Positions 24,622 through 27,748 of a stretch of 27,748 bases of DNA are shown here, piece after piece. The position numbers and the translations under genes are program-made. The notes beneath the pieces were generated by a model, which did not search any database, was not told the origin of the DNA, and saw only the letters and a list, made by a program, of their open reading frames with translations. The stretch covers positions 1-27,748 of the forward strand of contig JALKBU010000693.1 in NCBI GenBank assembly GCA_023091735.1, written 5' to 3'. Position 1 is the first letter of the stretch. Each line of letters starts with the position of its first letter. Source of the DNA: Trichomonas tenax. Lineage: Eukaryota > Parabasalia > Trichomonadida > Trichomonadidae.

Positions 24622-25443
24622 TTATTCAGAAACAATTTTTCCTTCTGATTTTTCTTCGGTCTTATTTTCTACGATTTCCTTCTTTGGCTGTGGAATTTCC
24701 TCTTCAGGAGGACGAAGATATTCCCATTGATATGCGCTTGTTGTTTCTGGTGTTGGGGTTGGTAAAATCCAGATAATAGAGAACGGCCCCATTACTTCTT
24801 CAAGGCATTCGAACTTTGTCTTCTTGATATCAAGTTTTAATTTATAAAGAATCTCCATTGTTGTTTTACCTGTTAATATATTACTTAACTGTTCAAAAAA
24901 GAGTATTCCCACAAGAATGAACAAAGAAATCGAAGCAAATACATGGAAATGCAAAAATGATGGTCTTTCATCTGGTTTAGTGGTAAGATAAATATAAGCA
25001 ATTGTACATATCCAGTAGAAAATCATCAGCATACTGTGACCAAGAAAATCTATGAAGATTTTATGATTTCATAATGCAATGCAACGTCCTAAAGCTTTGC
25101 AATGATGATCAAGCTTCACATAGCATGATTTGCATGTTGAACAGTGATGTGTTCTGTATGGTCTAATTTGTTTACAATGCATACAAATCGGTATAGTTTT
25201 TTCTGTGTATTTTTCTGTTTCTTTCTTAGGTTCTCCTGGATTTCCAAACATTACCAATACGAATGATATATACCAAACCATTAAAGAAAACGAAAATAAG
25301 AAGATGAAAATCCCCAATGCAATATAGTGCGAATAATAGTAAAGAACAAACAACAAGTATTTAACATAAAGAGAAACAAGAGTTTGAGTGAGACCAAAAA
25401 CTATAATTGGTGGCACAAATCGAAGATTTTTGGGGATTTGCAT
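24622..25443 (-). pseudogene. DHHC palmitoyltransferase gene with one in-frame TGA
   Basis: The two halves lie in the same frame, split only by a TGA at 25069-25071. The N-terminal half has two membrane helices (~residues 10-55), an NPGEP element like the DPG motif, and the cysteine-rich domain CMHCKQIRPYRTHHCSTCKS with LDHHC. The C-terminal half continues NHKIFIDFL, two more helices, and the TTxE motif (TTME). Together they make a 273-codon DHHC protein of normal design. These enzymes attach palmitate to cysteines of membrane proteins. The stop falls where family members have 'C(V/I)Gx-R/N-NHRYF', so an Arg CGA to TGA change is likely. The residues after DHHC are also off consensus: KALGRC in place of PWxNNC. 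The initiator is intact. A sequencing error or stop readthrough is the alternative. Confidence 0.75.
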
Positions 25444-25447
25444 AATT

Positions 25448-25452
25448 TATGA
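25448..25452 (-). promoter_or_regulatory. Initiator (TCATA) of the DHHC gene
   Basis: Minus-strand TCATA, an exact Inr match; +1 at 25450, leader 7 nt to the ATG at 25443. Confidence 0.65.
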
Positions 25453-25494
25453 CATGTAAAAATAAAATATGTCATGTATTTTATTGACGTTTAT

Positions 25495-26790
25495 TCATAT
25501 TGTGGGGAAAACATCCTTAATTTGTTTTATGGTTTCGGATACACTCTGCTCATTTAAATCAATGCTGAGTAAGTCATTGACATTAATTTTATGGTGGTGG
25601 TAAATGCGTATGGCAGCACGTGAATAAATAATGGCATCCTTGTATTTTTTGAATTTTGTGAAATTGCCTCTTTTCGGTCTCATCAAACAAAGCAATTTAT
25701 AAAAAATTTTGCATTTCGTGAATGAGTCGTATGCTAAGAATCCCTGTGCAAACACTGCATCGAGGTCGAGTTTCTTTGCTTTCATAGTGATATTCTTATG
25801 CACTTCACAAATGCGTTGTTGTAAATCTGTTTCATTAACATATTCATAGTTCATCTTGAAAACATCGGCAATGTATTGGTTCTTTTCAGTACAAATTCCG
25901 TATTTGAAAAAGTGGTGCAGCCAGCCAAGCCTTTCCGGGAAAATATGCTTCTCTTCGAATAATATTTTGAAGAATGCATTTCTATTGCCTGTTAAGCATT
26001 CGGAAATCAGTGAATCCACAGGCCTAAACAATAACTTTCTGGCTTTGTTGTTATACTCTAACTCACATGAATCAAGATAATTTTTTAAATCTTCCAAATA
26101 TGTTATTTTTTTGATTTCATTCTGATAGTTTTGTAATATGCTGTTGCAGACCTCTTTTGAGCGTATATTCTCGTTAAAATAAAATTTGTAATTAGAACAA
26201 AAATCATTGTAAATTTCCTTTGCTGTTATGATAAAAGCTCTTAGGTCATGCCACTTTTTGAAGACCAGATCTGGATAGTAATCCTGCGTTCCAATTTTCG
26301 TTGAAAATGTATTTTCTTCTTGTTTTGTTTCACGCGAGCACCCAAAATCTATAATAGTTGGAAAATAATCCATGTACTGATTCTTAAAGAAAACTATATT
26401 CGCTGGTTTAATATCTCGATGAGAAATTTCTTGACTTTTTAAAAACATAATCCCTCTATATAACACATATACGATTTTGTTGACATCCTCTTCAGGTAAT
26501 TTGAGAGTGCTCTTGCCAGAATACAATTTTCTTAAAGTTTCATAAGTCATTCCTTTGTCCATATCGATTGTTGCAGTAATTTTAGTATTGTTGTCAATAA
26601 ATTTGATGTGGCAATCGTTAATCTTTATAAAGCAAGGAAAATTGATCTTTTGTGGAATCATTATTTCGCGAATTAGAAGCTTGAGATTCTTCGATTGCAT
26701 TCCTTCTCCAGCAACGTTTATGGTTTTCCTGTATGTTGTCGTTTGATTGTAATCTTCACCATCTCCATACTTTAGGAGATTTTGTGTCAT
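25495..26790 (-). CDS. Protein-kinase-fold protein lacking an obvious beta-3 lysine
   Basis: The 431 aa product has a kinase domain in roughly residues 25-300. Clear motifs are the catalytic loop HRDIKPAN (His124-Arg125-Asp126, Lys128, Asn131) and the metal-binding DFG (148-150) within IIDFGCSRE. The activation segment ends in YYPD in place of APE, and Asp182 in HDLRAF fits the conserved Asp of helix F. The N-lobe is odd: GEG (28-30) is followed within about 11 residues by REIMIPQKINFPCFIK, the usual helix C and following strand, leaving no room for strands 2-3 and the VAxK lysine. The C-terminal ~130 residues have no known domain. It may be a pseudokinase, or one that uses another lysine, as WNK kinases do. 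A CCATT initiator-like site lies 11 nt upstream. Confidence 0.75.
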   Translation of the reverse strand: MTQNLLKYGDGEDYNQTTTYRKTINVAGEGMQSKNLKLLIREIMIPQKINFPCFIKINDCHIKFIDNNTKITATIDMDKGMTYETLRKLYSGKSTLKLPEEDVNKIVYVLYRGIMFLKSQEISHRDIKPANIVFFKNQYMDYFPTIIDFGCSRETKQEENTFSTKIGTQDYYPDLVFKKWHDLRAFIITAKEIYNDFCSNYKFYFNENIRSKEVCNSILQNYQNEIKKITYLEDLKNYLDSCELEYNNKARKLLFRPVDSLISECLTGNRNAFFKILFEEKHIFPERLGWLHHFFKYGICTEKNQYIADVFKMNYEYVNETDLQQRICEVHKNITMKAKKLDLDAVFAQGFLAYDSFTKCKIFYKLLCLMRPKRGNFTKFKKYKDAIIYSRAAIRIYHHHKINVNDLLSIDLNEQSVSETIKQIKDVFPTI

Positions 26791-26798
26791 TGAAAAAA

Positions 26799-26803
26799 AA
26801 TGG
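26799..26803 (-). promoter_or_regulatory. Variant initiator (CCATT) of the kinase-like gene
   Basis: Minus-strand CCATT; +1 would be at 26801, 11 nt above the ATG at 26790. No TCAYW lies in the leader. Confidence 0.35.
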
Positions 26804-27228
26804 TGGAAATTTTATACGAATAACCTCAAACGAAATTGTAGAACTTAAATTCTTTCTCTGCGATTAACAGTCTATAGGATAGGTATACTTGTTGTGAACA
26901 GAAATGATAGCACAAAAGTGACATGTTTACATGGCAGATTCATAATTTTTGACGCGTAAAATTTCGCTCATAAAAAAGGGCTGCACCTAAAAAAACAAGA
27001 ATTCGCTTAATCTCGATTTGTTGCTACAAGAATGTGAATCTAGAATACATTTAAGGTTCAATTGGATTGTTTGGCTTGTAATTACTTATTGAATCTTCAA
27101 TAAGGTATGAAAGCTCTCTTTAACTGCTTGCATGCATTGTATTGCACCTTAATAGTTGTGTAGTATCGAAAAATTGGAATGTTTTCTACTTAAAAGTGAC
27201 AAACGATACGCTCATTAACGAAGGCGTT
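26804..27228. other. Intergenic, ~425 bp, nothing recognised
   Basis: AT-rich sequence between the kinase start and the doubtful ORF end. No convincing ORF, RNA gene or repeat seen. Confidence 0.5.
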
Positions 27229-27597
27229 TCACAATGTGAATAAGATTGTGATGGGAATGACGTCTTCATCATTTTCAAAAATTTGGACGATACGTTCTGT
27301 ATTTAAAGTATTTTCATCCACGTATAAATCTCTGTTTTTGTCTTCGTCGATTGAGAACGTGTCTTCTGGCGGTTTGTATTGAAAAATTGTGCTTTTTCTG
27401 GGATCTATTTGGAGGTTTGAAATGGCCCGTGTCAAGAGAAGAATGTCGAAATTATCGTCTTCTCGTTGTTCTTCTTCCTCGGGAGGACCGGTACACACAC
27501 ACAGAACTGCGGCCTGCCAGCGAGCAAGCTCGCCTTCGCCGCGTGTGTAGGAGGGCAAGCACGGCTTCAGCACGTGTGTAGGAGTCAATTTTATCAA
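27229..27597 (-). CDS. Doubtful 122 aa ORF, composite of a normal-looking 3' part and a GC-rich 5' part
   Basis: I do not recognise a family. The last ~78 residues (from about EDDNFDILLL) look like ordinary trichomonad coding sequence with an acidic, helix-prone pattern (DPRKSTIFQYKPPEDTFSID, ENDEDVIPITI). The first ~40 residues come from a GC-rich repeat region and have unusual composition (several Cys, Pro, Trp; RWQAAVLCVCTGPP). There is no second Met to offer an alternative start, and no initiator fits. It may be the 3' end of an older gene whose 5' end was replaced by the repeat insertion at 27480-27590, or the ORF may be accidental. Confidence 0.3.
   Translation of the reverse strand: MIKLTPTHVLKPCLPSYTRGEGELARWQAAVLCVCTGPPEEEEQREDDNFDILLLTRAISNLQIDPRKSTIFQYKPPEDTFSIDEDKNRDLYVDENTLNTERIVQIFENDEDVIPITILFTL
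27522..27584. repeat. Two tandem imperfect ~31 bp GC-rich units
   Basis: Read on the minus strand, 27584-27554 starts CTCCTACACACGTGCTGAAG and 27553-27522 starts CTCCTACACACGCGGCGAAG; both end with a GCTTGC-like segment. The region also contains GCGAGC-AA-GCTCGC (27520-27533), a 6 bp hairpin. Its GC content is far above that of the rest of the window. Confidence 0.65.
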
Positions 27598-27661
27598 ATA
27601 GTGCCGTTAAATTATGTTTTATTTTGATTTGAAGTTGTGTTTTGGCAAAGTGGCAGAAATA

Positions 27662-27748
27662 GTGTTGAGAGCTGTGCTTAGCCTGTGTTTAGAGCTGTGT
27701 TGAGAGCCGTGCTTAGAGGTTCGAACGTTTGTCTGTTTATGTGTTGAG
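27662..27748 (+). repeat. G/T-rich imperfect repeats at the window end
   Basis: GTGTTGAGAGCTGTGCTTAG (27662-27681) recurs with one change as GTGTTGAGAGCCGTGCTTAG (27697-27716). A related GTGTTTAGAGCTGTG lies between them, and GTGTTGAG appears again at the last 8 bases. The array probably continues beyond the window. Confidence 0.65.

Noticed and set aside
27484..27500. ACACACACAG as a possible 3' splice site
   Set aside because: It lacks the ACTAAC part of the trichomonad motif and no GTAYGT was found at a fitting distance; a CA run explains it.

Overview
The window looks like nuclear DNA of a trichomonad protist, most likely Trichomonas vaginalis or a close relative. The evidence is AT-rich DNA with dense genes and no introns in any intact gene, very short 5' leaders, and the trichomonad initiator element TCA(+1)Y(T/A) just upstream of many starts. 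Stop codons often run into a TAAA tail signal. Several families typical of trichomonads are present: an initiator-binding (IBP39/IBD-like) protein, a ROK sugar kinase, broken ABCA transporter genes, a KilA-N fragment and a Maverick/Polinton-like capsid gene. All assignments come from reading the translations; no database was searched.

Layout. 1-9110: a small coiled-coil protein (+), a VPS26/arrestin-fold protein (-), a VPS39/VPS3/TRAP1-type tethering subunit (-) and an AP-complex beta adaptin (+). 9111-12227: a large Lys/Glu-rich protein whose centre is encoded by about 1 kb of almost pure purine. 12.2-14.5 kb: a tRNA-like 3' half and a ROK fructokinase (-). 14.5-16.9 kb: two divergent, decayed ABCA-type transporter genes sharing a 51 bp gap. 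17.0-19.85 kb: a secreted PDI/thioredoxin-like protein and an initiator-binding-domain protein. 19.97-24.4 kb: a mobile, virus-derived module with a probable double-jelly-roll capsid protein, three small charged proteins (two recently duplicated), a tail-collar-like gene relic, blocks of AT-rich repeat ending in GC hairpins, and a KilA-N gene cut off exactly where a repeat begins. 24.6-26.8 kb: a DHHC palmitoyltransferase gene broken by one in-frame TGA, and a kinase-fold protein with no recognisable beta-3 lysine. 26.8-27.75 kb: a doubtful ORF running into an unusual GC-rich, repeat-bearing end.

Three of the housekeeping genes (VPS26-like, VPS39-like, beta adaptin) act in endosomal and Golgi membrane traffic. 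They are separately promoted on both strands, so their closeness is probably chance. The accessory part is the 20-24.4 kb module. It carries a capsid gene but no polymerase, integrase, ATPase or protease in the window, so it is either a decayed Maverick or a smaller, non-autonomous capsid-bearing element. Its genes lack the host initiator; the duplicated pair instead share a common AT-rich promoter block, which suggests separate transcriptional control.
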